Shown here one piece after another: positions 15,685 through 25,075 of a stretch of DNA of 64,000 nt (within the stretch, counting starts at the first letter, position 1; each line of letters starts with the position of its first letter). This DNA comes from Flavobacterium pallidum (GTDB lineage: Bacteria > Bacteroidota > Bacteroidia > Flavobacteriales > Flavobacteriaceae). A program made the translations under genes and the position numbers. Under the pieces are notes generated by a model. The model made no database searches, was not told where the DNA came from, and saw only the letters and a list, made by a program, of their open reading frames with translations. The DNA is taken from the NCBI RefSeq assembly GCF_003097535.1, contig NZ_CP029187.1:2480001-2544000 (forward strand). Reading direction: 5' to 3'.

Positions 15685-17226
15685 ATGAAAAAAATCTACT
15701 TCTTATTATGTTGCATCTGTAGCATGAACGCTTTTGCGACGATTATTTATGTGAACAAGAATGCTACGGGAGCCAATAACGGCACTTCGTGGACGAACGC
15801 TTACCTGACGATTGAACAGGCTTTTGGCGATGTTATAGTAGGAGACCAGGTATGGGTGGCTTCAGGGGTTTATAAACCAGTCGGAAATACTTCCAGTTCT
15901 TCCTTCAGCATACCTAATGGCGTTGCAGTCTATGGGAGTTTTATGGGAACCGAAACTACATTGGCACAGCGTGATATTACTGCTGGCGTATCAACAACGC
16001 TTAATGGAGATGTCGGTACAGTGGGAGTAAACACTGATAATTGCAGAAGTGTGGTGACATTCACTAATTCTAGTAATCTCACGATTTTTGATGGATTCAA
16101 AATTGTAAATGGTTATGCAACTACTATCTGGGGTGGAGCGATCCGTGTTTCACAAGGTCAGCCTATAATAAGAAATTGCGAACTTGTTGCAAATTACGGC
16201 TCTGACGGTGGTGCAGTGGGTATTTATGCACAGACATCAAATATAACTACACTTATTTCCTGTAAAATCAGGAACAATTCATCTGCTGGTGACGGCGGTG
16301 GGATATGGCTTGGTGGCGGAACCTTGAAACTTATTGACTGTGATATAAGTAGCAATACTGCTCAAAACGGAGGTGGTGTTTTTTTGGATTCCAACAGTGC
16401 TCTGATTGTGGACAGGACGGTAATGAGTGGCAATAGCGCTTCGTTGTACGGCGGTGCAGTTTGCAATGATGATTCAGGTTCTACAGTAGAATTGTATAAC
16501 TCTTTATTTGTTGGGAACGTTGCAGACTACGGTGCTGCTTTAAGTTCTGTTGTGCCTGCCGGTACACCTCCGGTTTCGAAAATTATAAATTGTACTATAA
16601 GCGGAAATAAAAATAATGTTACTAACGTTTCGGTTTATACTGTAGAGCTAGCAGGACAGTTGTCCGTATTCTATAATAATATAGTTTGCAACAATATTGC
16701 GGGACGTGCATTGGACAATGGAGCTGCTGCAAATAGTATTATTGAAGGGATAAATGATGCTAACAGCAGCACAAATATTTCAACTACAGTCCCAACTTTT
16801 GTCAACGCAGGGGTCGCTGCTGCTGCACCATTCTCAATTGACGGTTACGATTACCACCTCCTCGCCGGATCAAACGGAATTAATATGGGGGATAACACAC
16901 TCATAAACCAGGTTTACAACCTTGATTTGCAAAAAACGGCACGCATCCAGGACACTACCGTCGATATGGGCGCTTATGAATTCTCAGTACTTGGTGTTGG
17001 CGAAGTACATGCTGCGGCTGTGCTTACGGTTTACCCGAATCCGGCTTCAGGGAAAGTATTTATCCAGGCTACGGACCACCTTGATTACGAAGTCTACAAT
17101 ATTAATGGCCGCATGCTTTACAAAGGAAATACCGGTTTACAATCGCTGGATGTTTCAGCATATGCTGCCGGCGTGTATGTAATGAAGTTTGCAAATGGGG
17201 AAACCCGTAAACTCGTTAAGAAATAA
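15685..17226 (+). CDS. Secreted parallel beta-helix protein with T9SS type A sorting tail
   Basis: The 513-residue protein has a signal peptide (MKKIYFLLCCICSMNAFA), then 'YVNKNATGANNGTSWTNAYLTI', the typical opening of choice-of-anchor Q / right-handed parallel beta-helix surface proteins. A run of short Asn- and Gly-rich repeats follows ('NNSSAGDGGGIWLGGG', 'NTAQNGGGVFLDS', 'NSASLYGGAV'), which form helix coils. The C-terminus from about residue 440 is a type A (Por secretion) tail with 'VYPNPASGKVFI', 'YNINGRMLY' and 'AAGVYVMKF', ending in Lys-Lys. It should pass the outer membrane by type IX secretion. The substrate, if it is a lyase or adhesin, is unknown. A terminator follows. Confidence 0.88.
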   Translation: MKKIYFLLCCICSMNAFATIIYVNKNATGANNGTSWTNAYLTIEQAFGDVIVGDQVWVASGVYKPVGNTSSSSFSIPNGVAVYGSFMGTETTLAQRDITAGVSTTLNGDVGTVGVNTDNCRSVVTFTNSSNLTIFDGFKIVNGYATTIWGGAIRVSQGQPIIRNCELVANYGSDGGAVGIYAQTSNITTLISCKIRNNSSAGDGGGIWLGGGTLKLIDCDISSNTAQNGGGVFLDSNSALIVDRTVMSGNSASLYGGAVCNDDSGSTVELYNSLFVGNVADYGAALSSVVPAGTPPVSKIINCTISGNKNNVTNVSVYTVELAGQLSVFYNNIVCNNIAGRALDNGAAANSIIEGINDANSSTNISTTVPTFVNAGVAAAAPFSIDGYDYHLLAGSNGINMGDNTLINQVYNLDLQKTARIQDTTVDMGAYEFSVLGVGEVHAAAVLTVYPNPASGKVFIQATDHLDYEVYNINGRMLYKGNTGLQSLDVSAYAAGVYVMKFANGETRKLVKK

Positions 17227-17245
17227 GGTCATTTTTATAATTTAT

Positions 17246-17287
17246 AAAGCCGCAAAGCCCTGTAACATGGTTTTGCGGCTTTTTTAT
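17246..17287 (+). terminator. Terminator after the beta-helix protein
   Basis: AAAGCCGCAAA (17246-17256) pairs with TTTGCGGCTTT (17272-17282) over an 11-bp stem, followed by T's. Confidence 0.85.
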
Positions 17288-17389
17288 TATATGTTGCGAG
17301 ACGATAAGTCACTTCAACCGAAAGGGAAAAAACGAATAAATTATCGCCCTGATTTTCACATTCTTATTTTTGTACTCAGCCACTCAGTA

Positions 17390-19189
17390 CTAATCACACA
17401 CTGACATCCGTTTCACTCTTGCCTCCATAGAACCCAATTTCTCTGCGGCTTTAAGATAGTAGCAAGCTTTGTTTTTATCACCGGTTTTCAGGTAAACCAA
17501 ACCCAGGTTGTAATAGGCGCCCGTGTAGTTTTGGTCCTTTTGTATGGCGCTTGATAAATACGCTATGCCTTTTTGGTAGTCTCCTTTTTCGGCATAGATT
17601 AATCCAAGGTTATAGGAATCCGGCGCATATTCGGGATGCAGTCGTATCGCTTCAAGATATGTCTCCACCGCTTCATCGGTTTTGCCGGTGTACACCAGGG
17701 CGAACCCCATTGCACTGCGTGCCGTACCGTTGTTCTTGTCGAGCGATAAGGCTTTCTTATAATCATTGATTGCGCCAGTATAATCTCCGTTGCCGCGCTT
17801 GTACAATCCACGGTCAACATACAGCGACGCCGAATCGGGGGCAACGGCAATCATTTCATCATATTTTTTCAACACATTTTGTACATCGTTCTTGTCATAA
17901 AACTGAAGCAGTTGATTGTTCAGGTCCATTATTTTCAAATCTTTCGAACTGAAAGTGCTGCGGCAGTTATTGTAAAGGAAATTGATACTCAAAAAATAGT
18001 CTTCCGATTTCTTGTCCTTCACCAGTTTGTTGGCGGCCTGCATATCGGTACATGCAGCAGCGATGTCACCGATTTGCTTTTCGCACAAAGCCTTTTGCGA
18101 ATAGGCAATGAACGTGGGTTCCTTTTGGATGACACCTCCCCACAAACGGATGGCCTCTTTAAAGTTTTTCGTTTTTGCGGTAAAATCGGCTTGTTTCATG
18201 AGCCCCTGGTAAGAGTCGGGTTTTATTTTCAGCAGCCACCCGATCACCTCCAGTGCCTTATCATATTTTTCCTGCCAGTCGTATAAAGTAGAAAGCTCAA
18301 AATAGGCAAACTCCATAGAAGGCCTTATGGAAATGGCCCTTTCATAATCTGCAATGGCTTTATCAGTTTGCCCCATCTGGTCTTCCGTAAAAGCCCGCAG
18401 GGTATAGCCAGCATAACTGTAGGCATCCAGCGCGACGGCCTGGTTACAATCGAAAATCGCCTTGTCGTACAATTTTAAATCATGGTAAGCGCTTGCCCTT
18501 CCGGAGAAATATTTGGCATTCCCGGCATCTATTCTGATCAGTGTGGTGTAATCCGCAATAGCCCCGTTATCATCACCCAGATCATCCTTAAGCTGCGCCC
18601 TTTCTGATAGAATGCCTTCGTTTTTAGGATCTTTGGCCAACGCAGCATCCATTTCCGCAAAAACCATATAATAGTCATTCTTCAGGCGGTAATACGTGGC
18701 GCTTACCGCATAACTTTCCGCTGAATCCGGATATTTAGCCTTAATCAGGTCGGCAGTTTTCCGGGCGTTTTCATCCTGTTTAAGTAGCATAAATACGGTA
18801 ATCTTATTGGCGTAAGCGTTGTAAAAATCAGGTTTAAGCGCAATGGCCTTATCGTATGCCGTTAATGCCTCGGGATATTTTTGCAGTGCTTTGAAAACCA
18901 AACCCTTATTTCGGTATGCCACCGAATTCCCGGGATCTATTGACAGCAAAAAATCATAATCCGCCATTGCTTTTGCATATTCCCCCAACTGCAAATAGGA
19001 ATTACCGCGGTTGTTGTAAGCCAGGATCAAGTTAGGGTCAACTTCAATGACGCGATTGTATCCTTTAATGGCAGCGGCATATTCCTCATGCGCATACTGC
19101 CTTTCGGCTTCGATGAAAAGGGTTTCAGCATTCTGGGCGGAAATAAGATTGGAAATTAAAAAGGAAACCAGGAAAAGTACTTTTTTCAT
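17390..19189 (-). CDS. Exported tetratricopeptide-repeat protein
   Basis: The 599-residue protein has a signal peptide (cleaved near SAQ, residue 19) and is then almost wholly tetratricopeptide repeats, roughly fourteen 34-residue units with the usual spacing, for example 'AIKGYNRVIEVDPNLILAYN' and 'AINDYKKALSLDKNNGTARS'. TPR superhelices mediate protein-protein contacts in the periplasm or at the outer membrane. No catalytic domain is present. The gene is divergent from the hydrolase gene, and both have TAnnTTTG boxes in the shared 74-nt region. Its partner is unknown. Confidence 0.88.
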   Translation of the reverse strand: MKKVLFLVSFLISNLISAQNAETLFIEAERQYAHEEYAAAIKGYNRVIEVDPNLILAYNNRGNSYLQLGEYAKAMADYDFLLSIDPGNSVAYRNKGLVFKALQKYPEALTAYDKAIALKPDFYNAYANKITVFMLLKQDENARKTADLIKAKYPDSAESYAVSATYYRLKNDYYMVFAEMDAALAKDPKNEGILSERAQLKDDLGDDNGAIADYTTLIRIDAGNAKYFSGRASAYHDLKLYDKAIFDCNQAVALDAYSYAGYTLRAFTEDQMGQTDKAIADYERAISIRPSMEFAYFELSTLYDWQEKYDKALEVIGWLLKIKPDSYQGLMKQADFTAKTKNFKEAIRLWGGVIQKEPTFIAYSQKALCEKQIGDIAAACTDMQAANKLVKDKKSEDYFLSINFLYNNCRSTFSSKDLKIMDLNNQLLQFYDKNDVQNVLKKYDEMIAVAPDSASLYVDRGLYKRGNGDYTGAINDYKKALSLDKNNGTARSAMGFALVYTGKTDEAVETYLEAIRLHPEYAPDSYNLGLIYAEKGDYQKGIAYLSSAIQKDQNYTGAYYNLGLVYLKTGDKNKACYYLKAAEKLGSMEARVKRMSVCD

Positions 19190-19206
19190 ACGGTAAAAAA
19201 TGATTC

Positions 19207-19214
19207 CAAATATA
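19207..19214 (-). promoter_or_regulatory. -7 box (TATATTTG on the minus strand), TPR gene
   Basis: The octamer matches TAnnTTTG and lies 17 nt before the TPR protein's start. No clear -33 TTG was found at the expected spacing. Confidence 0.45.
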
Positions 19215-19245
19215 AATCTTTGCGCAAACAGTTGGCGGAAATTTT

Positions 19246-19253
19246 TAAATTTG
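19246..19253 (+). promoter_or_regulatory. -7 box (TAAATTTG), hydrolase gene
   Basis: TAAATTTG ends 10 nt before the hydrolase ATG. A TTTG at 19219 is 23 nt upstream, a little further than usual. Confidence 0.4.
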
Positions 19254-19263
19254 GAATAAAAAC

Positions 19264-19947
19264 ATGCAGCATCTCCTTTTACTCCACGGCGCCATTGGTG
19301 CGAAGGAACAGTTTGATACGCTGGTTCAACAACTTGAAGGTAAATTTACCATGCACACGATGAACTTCAGCGGTCATGGCGGTACGGTCATGCCCGGTTC
19401 TTTTTCAATAAAGGGTTTTGCCAAAGATGTTGCCGATTTCCTCGCTGCCAAAAATTTACAATCCATAAACATTTTCGGTTACAGCATGGGCGGGTACGTT
19501 GCGTTGTATCTTGCAAAGGAGCACCCGCAGTTGGTGGACAGGATTTTTACACTGGCCACAAAATTCGAATGGACACCCGATATCGCCGCAAAGGAAACCA
19601 GGATGCTCGACCCGGACAAGATCGCTGAAAAAATCCCGGCTTTCGCAAATACATTGGAAAAAAGGCATTACCCGAACGATTGGAAAACCGTCATGACCGC
19701 AACGGCAGAAATGATGATCAACATGGGCAATGAAAATCCTTTGCCCGGGGATTTCAAAGATATCGGCATTCCCGTCAGGATTTCGATCGGCGATAGCGAT
19801 GCCATGGTCACGCTTGAAGAGACTATCGCGGTGTACAGGCAGCTGCCAAATGCTTCACTGATGGTTTTCCCAGGTACGCATCACCCCATTGAAAAAGTGG
19901 ATGTAACCGTGTTGGCCATTGCGCTGGAAAACTTTTTTAAATTATGA
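19264..19947 (+). CDS. Alpha/beta-hydrolase
   Basis: The 227-residue cytoplasmic protein has the canonical order of an alpha/beta-hydrolase: an oxyanion-hole 'LLHGAIGAKEQ' near residue 6, the nucleophile elbow 'GYSMGGY' near residue 76, an acid strand 'RISIGDSDAMV', and the catalytic histidine in 'FPGTHHPIEKV' near residue 202. Substrate is not predictable. A palindromic AT-rich repeat follows its stop. Confidence 0.85.
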   Translation: MQHLLLLHGAIGAKEQFDTLVQQLEGKFTMHTMNFSGHGGTVMPGSFSIKGFAKDVADFLAAKNLQSINIFGYSMGGYVALYLAKEHPQLVDRIFTLATKFEWTPDIAAKETRMLDPDKIAEKIPAFANTLEKRHYPNDWKTVMTATAEMMINMGNENPLPGDFKDIGIPVRISIGDSDAMVTLEETIAVYRQLPNASLMVFPGTHHPIEKVDVTVLAIALENFFKL

Positions 19948-20015
19948 ATTGCGAATTATGAATTACGGACAGCATCGATTCATAGTTCGTAATTGATAAT
20001 TCATAGTTATAATAC
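19938..20015. repeat. AT-rich palindromic element (copy 1)
   Basis: The element begins AATTATGAATTGCGAATTAT within a few bases of the hydrolase stop and contains inverted runs of AATTACG and CGTAATT with a core GACAGCATCGATTCATAG. The opening 20 bases recur at 24989, directly after another stop. Confidence 0.7.
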
Positions 20016-20051
20016 GTTGCGTATTTCTGCGTTAAAATCCAAACTACAAAC

Positions 20052-21575
20052 ATGATGGATTTCAAAAAAGGCCTCAACGGCGCACTGCTCTTTGCAGTCT
20101 TATTTACGCTGCTTTTCCACAACCAGTATTTAGGACTCAATATTTTGATTATCGAAACCGCTGCGCTGCTTTGGCTTGCTTTTACAAAACAAATTGATTT
20201 CAGGAACCGCAACCACCTTATTTTTGGCAGCGGTTTTTTTATTACTGCGCTCGCCGTAGTGTTCGTTTTTTCGGACTATGCCGTGGTGATGAATTTCCTG
20301 GCGCTGTTCGTTTTTGTTGGGATTTTGATTTATCCGCAGGCGAGGTCGCTGGTGAGTTCGGCCAAACTGTCCTTCTTCAATATCTTTTATGCCCAGATCC
20401 GTTTTATGGATGCCTTTTTTACAGGTAAATTAGGTAGCGGAAAAATTGCACGGGCCTTATGGAAATTTCGTATTTTTTCAGTCCCGGTTATCATCATTTC
20501 AGTATTTGTCATGTTTTACCGCATTTCAAACCCGGTTTTTAACAGACTTGTAATAAAGATATTTGACAGCATCGAAAAGTTTTTCGATATGATGTCATTC
20601 ACACTTGATTTCACATTAATCTTTACATTCTTCTTCGGTTTGATCCTTTGCAACTATTTCTTTATCAGGAATACGAACGAGCAAACGATTAAGGATGATG
20701 CCAATGCCAGTGATGAAATCGTCAGGATTAAAAGGAAACGCTATTGGCGCGGCCTGACAACGGGATTAAAAGGGGAGCTGCGCGCTGGGGTTTTCCTGCT
20801 GATTGGGCTCAACGCGATCCTGCTCGTCGTCAACAGTATCGATGTGTATTGGGTTTGGTTCAATTTTCGATGGAACGGCGATTTCCTGAAGCAATTTGTA
20901 CATGAAGGCACGTATTTACTGCTGTTGTCTATTGTATGCTCGATTTTGGTTGTACTGTATTTCTTCCGTGGCAACCTGAATTTTTATTCGGCAAATAAAT
21001 TCATTAAAGGCCTTTGTATACTGTGGATCGTGCAGAATGCCGTACTGACCGTTTCCGTTGGCGTGCGCAATTTCCATTACATCCGGTATTTCGCCTTGGC
21101 TTACAAACGCATCGCATTGATTATTTTCCTTGTCTTTGTAATCTGCTGGCTGTATACGGTGGCGTTGAAAGTACTCCAGAAAAAATCTTCGTTTTACCTC
21201 ATCAGGACCAATGCATTCGTATTATATATCCTGTTCATTTCGGCTTCGGTTTTCAACTGGGACCAGTTCATCGTAAGTTACAATTTCAGGAATTATAAAG
21301 AATCCTTTGTCGACCTGGATTACAATTCTGATTTCTCCGATAAAGTGCTTCCTGAACTTGACAAATCTCAAAACGAGCTTTCTGAAATCGATCAGATGCA
21401 ACAAACCAAATTTCATTTCGATACTGAGCTGATGCCTGTTGCGATATTCCACAATAAAATCCAAAGACGAAAAAAAGAATTCATCCACAAATGGGAATCG
21501 AAAAGCATATTGTCATGGAATTATCCGGAATCCCAGGCGTATGAATCGTTGAAACGTTCTGAATCAAAGCCATAA
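20052..21575 (+). CDS. DUF4173/DUF4153-family membrane protein
   Basis: The 507-residue protein has about ten hydrophobic helices distributed along the first 400 residues and a soluble C-terminal part. It has the sequence style of DUF4173 / DUF4153 proteins, which are frequent in Bacteroidota and of unknown function. Visible features are the 'VRNFHYIRYFALAYKRIALIIFL' helix with two Arg/Lys, quoted in part, and 'WDQFIVSYNFRNYKESFVDLDY' after the last helix. The next gene, a TPR histidine kinase, starts 49 nt after the stop on the same strand, so cotranscription is possible. Confidence 0.72.
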   Translation: MMDFKKGLNGALLFAVLFTLLFHNQYLGLNILIIETAALLWLAFTKQIDFRNRNHLIFGSGFFITALAVVFVFSDYAVVMNFLALFVFVGILIYPQARSLVSSAKLSFFNIFYAQIRFMDAFFTGKLGSGKIARALWKFRIFSVPVIIISVFVMFYRISNPVFNRLVIKIFDSIEKFFDMMSFTLDFTLIFTFFFGLILCNYFFIRNTNEQTIKDDANASDEIVRIKRKRYWRGLTTGLKGELRAGVFLLIGLNAILLVVNSIDVYWVWFNFRWNGDFLKQFVHEGTYLLLLSIVCSILVVLYFFRGNLNFYSANKFIKGLCILWIVQNAVLTVSVGVRNFHYIRYFALAYKRIALIIFLVFVICWLYTVALKVLQKKSSFYLIRTNAFVLYILFISASVFNWDQFIVSYNFRNYKESFVDLDYNSDFSDKVLPELDKSQNELSEIDQMQQTKFHFDTELMPVAIFHNKIQRRKKEFIHKWESKSILSWNYPESQAYESLKRSESKP

Positions 21576-21623
21576 GCAGCCATCTATAATCTTTTTCGTA
21601 CCTTTCAGCATCTAACCGACGGT

Positions 21624-23378
21624 ATGAAAATATTTTTACGCTGTTTATTGTTGCTGTTGATAAACCTACACTGTGTGGCACAATCGCCTTCGGCGGCGCA
21701 ATTGCTGCAACAGGGCATTTCCGATTTTGAAAGCGGGAAATATGAGCACGGACTGACGGTATTGACGCATTGTATTGCATTGGCACAAACACCATCAGAC
21801 GGAATTATCCTGCAAAAGGCATACAACAATCTCGGCAACATTTATTCCCAAACCGGAAAATCCGAATTGGCGCTGCGACATTACCTGCTGTCATTATCCA
21901 TTGCTAAGAAAAGGAATGACATTCCGGGCATGGCCAAGATCAATAAGAATATTGGCGCCATGTATTCTGAGCAAAAGGATTTTACGGTCGCCCTGGCTTA
22001 TTATAAGAAAGCGATGGACCTTATCGGCAAGGACCATAAACCGATAAAGGCAGACTGCCTGAACAATATGGGTGTGGTGTATGAGCAGCAGGAAAAATAT
22101 ACCGAAGCGTTAAAAGCATATTCGGAAGCCCTTTCCATTTACAAATTGGTTGAGGACAAGCCACGCATTGCAATGTCACTGAACAATCTGGCCATCGTCC
22201 GTAAATACCTCGGGAAATATGAAGAAGCAGTCCAGGATTACCTTCAGGCACTTTCGATTTCAGAAAAGACGGACGATCGTTTTATGGTGGCCGCCACACA
22301 GAACAACCTGGGCAATGTTTATATATTAATAGGGGATTATCAAAAATCGCTGCAATATTGTCTTTTGGCGTATAAAACCGCGGAGGCCATAAAAGCAGCT
22401 GAAATTGCGGTGGAATCCCTTGACGGCATCGCTACGGCCTATGAAAAATTGCGGAATTACCCCAATGCCATTGCTTACAGGAAAAAATATGAAGCAGCGA
22501 AAGGCGATTTCATCAATTCCGAAAGATCGTCACAGCTTGCAGAAATGCAGGTGAAGTATGACACGCTGGATAAGGAAGCGAAAATTCGTTCCCTGCGGCA
22601 GCAATCAAAAATTGACGCGCTCAAAATCCAGAAACGCAATAGGCTGATTATTCTGATTCTGGCGTTTTTAATGATTTTTATCGTCATCTTATTTTTCTGG
22701 CGCAAAAACCAACAGTTGAAAAACGTGGTGGCAAGGGATAAAGCCATCCGTGACACTGAAGAACAGGAACGCATCAGGATGGCACGCGACATCCATGACG
22801 ATCTGGGGTCGGGGTTGTCGAAAGTCAATTTCCTGAGTGAGATTATTTTGCAGAAATCGGCACAAAATCCCGAGATCGGACAACATGCAAAATCTGTCCA
22901 GGAAACCGCTGCTAAAATGATCGGCAACATGCGCGACCTGATCTGGGCATTGAATCCGGACAATACGACGCTGAATAACCTCTTGGCCCGGATCAGGGAA
23001 TATGCGACGGATTACCTTGAAGATTACCAGATAAAACCTCATTATTCATTTCCGGAAGCCATTCCGACGGACCCTATTGCAAAAGAAATCCACCGCGGAA
23101 TTTTTATGGTGGTTAAAGAGTCACTTAACAATATATCCAAATATTCCGGCGCTTCGAATGCCTATTTTAATGCAATAATTGACCGCGGCTGCCTGTTTAT
23201 CTCGATTAAAGACGACGGGGATGGTTTTGATGTGGCAGGTGTAACTGCAGGAAATGGTTTGCCCAATATGAAAAAAAGGCTCGAATCCGTCAGTGGGTTT
23301 ATTGAAATCACCAGCGGCCCCGGAATCGGAACTGAAATCAGCCTCAGGATTCCGATGCAGCAACTGCTCAGGAATTGA
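21624..23378 (+). CDS. TPR-containing sensor histidine kinase (HisKA_3 type)
   Basis: The 584-residue protein has a signal sequence, then six to seven TPRs in the presumed periplasmic part (about 25-290), for example 'KADCLNNMGVVYEQQEKYTEALKAY'. A short coiled region and a transmembrane helix (about 338-358) follow. The kinase part starts near residue 380 with 'RMARDIHDDLGSGLSK', the HisKA_3 dimerisation box with the phosphoacceptor histidine near 391. The ATP-binding domain has the N box 'KESLNNISKYS' and G box 'DDGDGFD'. It should sense an envelope signal and pass phosphate to the response regulator whose gene starts 54 nt downstream. Confidence 0.92.
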   Translation: MKIFLRCLLLLLINLHCVAQSPSAAQLLQQGISDFESGKYEHGLTVLTHCIALAQTPSDGIILQKAYNNLGNIYSQTGKSELALRHYLLSLSIAKKRNDIPGMAKINKNIGAMYSEQKDFTVALAYYKKAMDLIGKDHKPIKADCLNNMGVVYEQQEKYTEALKAYSEALSIYKLVEDKPRIAMSLNNLAIVRKYLGKYEEAVQDYLQALSISEKTDDRFMVAATQNNLGNVYILIGDYQKSLQYCLLAYKTAEAIKAAEIAVESLDGIATAYEKLRNYPNAIAYRKKYEAAKGDFINSERSSQLAEMQVKYDTLDKEAKIRSLRQQSKIDALKIQKRNRLIILILAFLMIFIVILFFWRKNQQLKNVVARDKAIRDTEEQERIRMARDIHDDLGSGLSKVNFLSEIILQKSAQNPEIGQHAKSVQETAAKMIGNMRDLIWALNPDNTTLNNLLARIREYATDYLEDYQIKPHYSFPEAIPTDPIAKEIHRGIFMVVKESLNNISKYSGASNAYFNAIIDRGCLFISIKDDGDGFDVAGVTAGNGLPNMKKRLESVSGFIEITSGPGIGTEISLRIPMQQLLRN

Positions 23379-23385
23379 CAATTAC

Positions 23386-23393
23386 TACTTTTG
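23386..23393 (+). promoter_or_regulatory. -7 box (TACTTTTG), response regulator gene
   Basis: TACTTTTG lies 38 nt before the regulator's ATG, so the regulator may have its own promoter besides readthrough from the kinase gene. Confidence 0.4.
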
Positions 23394-23431
23394 TAGTATG
23401 CTGCTGCAAACGATAATTTTTAATTTTGGAT

Positions 23432-24052
23432 ATGGAAATCAGGGTCGGAATTGTAGAAGACGAAAAGCAGATTCGCGAAAGCCTCGCCATTTTGATCAAT
23501 GGCAGCGAAGGCTTCCGCTGCACGGACACATTCGAATCTGCGGAAGCGGCCATCATTTCCTTGCCGCAGCTACAACTTGATGTGGTTCTGATGGACATCC
23601 ACCTGCCGGGAAAAGACGGTATCCAATGCATCAGGGAATTGAAGCTGTCGTGTCCGGGAACACAGTTTTTGATGTGCACCTCTTTTGAAGATACCGATTC
23701 CGTATTCAGTGCGCTCAAGGCAGGCGCAACAGGCTATCTGACCAAAACCACACAGCCATCCAAAATCCTTGATGCCATTGTTGAAGTACACAAAGGCGGT
23801 TCGCCCATGAGCAGCCATATTGCACGTAAAGTCGTCGCCTCCTTCCAGCCCGATAACAGCCAGAATAAGGAATTGCAGAAATTATCGGAACGCGAAAAAC
23901 AGATCCTGAGCGAACTCTCACAAGGCCTTCGCTACAAGGAAATTGCCGATAAATTGTTCCTCAGTACCGAAACCGTCCGCACGCATATCAGGAATATTTA
24001 TGAAAAACTCCAGGTGAATTCGCGTACGGAAGCGTTGAATAAGACCAGATAG
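23432..24052 (+). CDS. NarL/FixJ-family response regulator
   Basis: The 206-residue protein has a receiver domain with acidic residues at Glu9-Asp10 ('VEDEKQ') and phosphoacceptor Asp55 in 'VLMDIHLPGKDG', and a Lys in 'GYLTKTTQPSK'. A LuxR-type helix-turn-helix follows near residues 145-200 with 'LSEREKQILSELSQGL', 'YKEIADKLFLSTETVRTHI' and 'IYEKLQVNSRTEALNK'. The chosen start MEIRVGIVEDE is the ATG just inside a TTG two codons upstream. The cognate kinase is the gene immediately before it. It presumably controls unlinked or nearby genes; the lipoprotein gene 200 nt downstream has a strong own promoter. Confidence 0.93.
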   Translation: MEIRVGIVEDEKQIRESLAILINGSEGFRCTDTFESAEAAIISLPQLQLDVVLMDIHLPGKDGIQCIRELKLSCPGTQFLMCTSFEDTDSVFSALKAGATGYLTKTTQPSKILDAIVEVHKGGSPMSSHIARKVVASFQPDNSQNKELQKLSEREKQILSELSQGLRYKEIADKLFLSTETVRTHIRNIYEKLQVNSRTEALNKTR

Positions 24053-24202
24053 AAGCGGCTGCGCCTGCGCCTTTTGGAAACGCTGCACTATAGACACGCC
24101 CTACGGGCTTTAGCCTTCTAGCCTTGTTGATTGTTGGGATTTGCGGGTCATAATCCAAAAAGTCTAAAGTGAAGCAAGTCCCAAATTACTACTTTTTAGC
24201 GA

Positions 24203-24233
24203 TTGCGCGCCCCTGCATCTCCTGCTAACTTTG
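24203..24233 (+). promoter_or_regulatory. Promoter TTG-N20-TAACTTTG, lipoprotein gene
   Basis: TTG (24203-24205) and TAACTTTG (24226-24233) are spaced by 20 nt, matching the Bacteroidota promoter. The start codon is 26 nt beyond the -7 box. Confidence 0.65.
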
Positions 24234-24258
24234 CTTCATTAACCATAAATTAAATCTT

Positions 24259-24987
24259 ATGAAGACATTTAAAAAAACATTGTGGATGCTACCTGTATTG
24301 TTTGCAGGGGTATTCCTTTCTTCCTGTTCAAAAGACAGCGACAGCGACCCGGCTTATGTATGCACTACCTGCAACGACACGCCACAGGGCATTGCGGCTA
24401 ATGACATGAGTGCAAAAGGGCTTTACAAAGGCATCGTGGTGGGTTCGACCGGCACCATCAGCATCGACATCCAGAACGGTTCGAATACCATTACTGGAGT
24501 GATGGTTTTAGATGGCGTAACGGTGAACCTCATTTCCAATGTTTCTGTGGTAAATGGTGAAACGTATATCGCGCCGTTTACCGGAATGATGAATGGCAGC
24601 GCCGTGACATTAACGTTCCAGGTTGGAGCGGGAGGGGAGCAGCCGACGATGGTTTCGGCAGATATTCCAGGGCATCCCAATGCCACATTTATTCTCGCAA
24701 AAGAAACGTCGACGTCACTTATTGAAGCTTTTGTGGGGACTTATACTGCCGGGAGCGATAGCGGAACTTTTAATGTTGTCCTTTCCACCAGCCTTGCCAA
24801 ATGGGGTTATATTGCCAAAGACAACCAGACCGGCGAGATCAATGACGGTGACGGTATCATTGCTGATGGGAATAAATTAATGGAAGATGGCAGGCATATG
24901 GCTACCATAAATGGAGATGAACTCAATGGTTCATTTGCGGATAGTAATGGAACTACTGTGACGCTTGAGGGACACAGGACTTTGTAA
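24259..24987 (+). CDS. Hypothetical lipoprotein
   Basis: The 242-residue protein is not recognised. The signal MKTFKKTLWMLPVLFAGVFL ends in a lipobox at 'FLSSC' (cysteine near residue 24). An acidic serine-rich stretch, KDSDSDPAY, then follows, and a CTTC pair. The mature part has a Gly/Thr/Asn-rich beta-strand character ('GVMVLDGVTVNLISNVSVV', 'MNGSAVTLTFQVGAGG') and ends in 'DSNGTTVTLEGHRTL'. It follows a two-component pair after 200 nt and has its own promoter, and an AT-rich palindrome lies immediately after its stop. Confidence 0.75.
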   Translation: MKTFKKTLWMLPVLFAGVFLSSCSKDSDSDPAYVCTTCNDTPQGIAANDMSAKGLYKGIVVGSTGTISIDIQNGSNTITGVMVLDGVTVNLISNVSVVNGETYIAPFTGMMNGSAVTLTFQVGAGGEQPTMVSADIPGHPNATFILAKETSTSLIEAFVGTYTAGSDSGTFNVVLSTSLAKWGYIAKDNQTGEINDGDGIIADGNKLMEDGRHMATINGDELNGSFADSNGTTVTLEGHRTL

Positions 24988-24988
24988 A

Positions 24989-25075
24989 AATTATGAATTG
25001 CGAATTATAAATTAGGAATTATGAATTATGATTCGGCTAGCGTAATTCATAATTCATAATTTCTGATTCGCAATT
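24989..25075. repeat. AT-rich palindromic element (copy 2)
   Basis: It opens with the same 20 bases as the element at 19941. Its interior has GAATTATGAATTAT and its complement AATTCATAATTC around GATTCGGCTAGCGT, and it ends in CGCAATT, which mirrors the opening AATTGCG. It lies between the convergent lipoprotein gene and the tamL-like gene. Confidence 0.75.
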
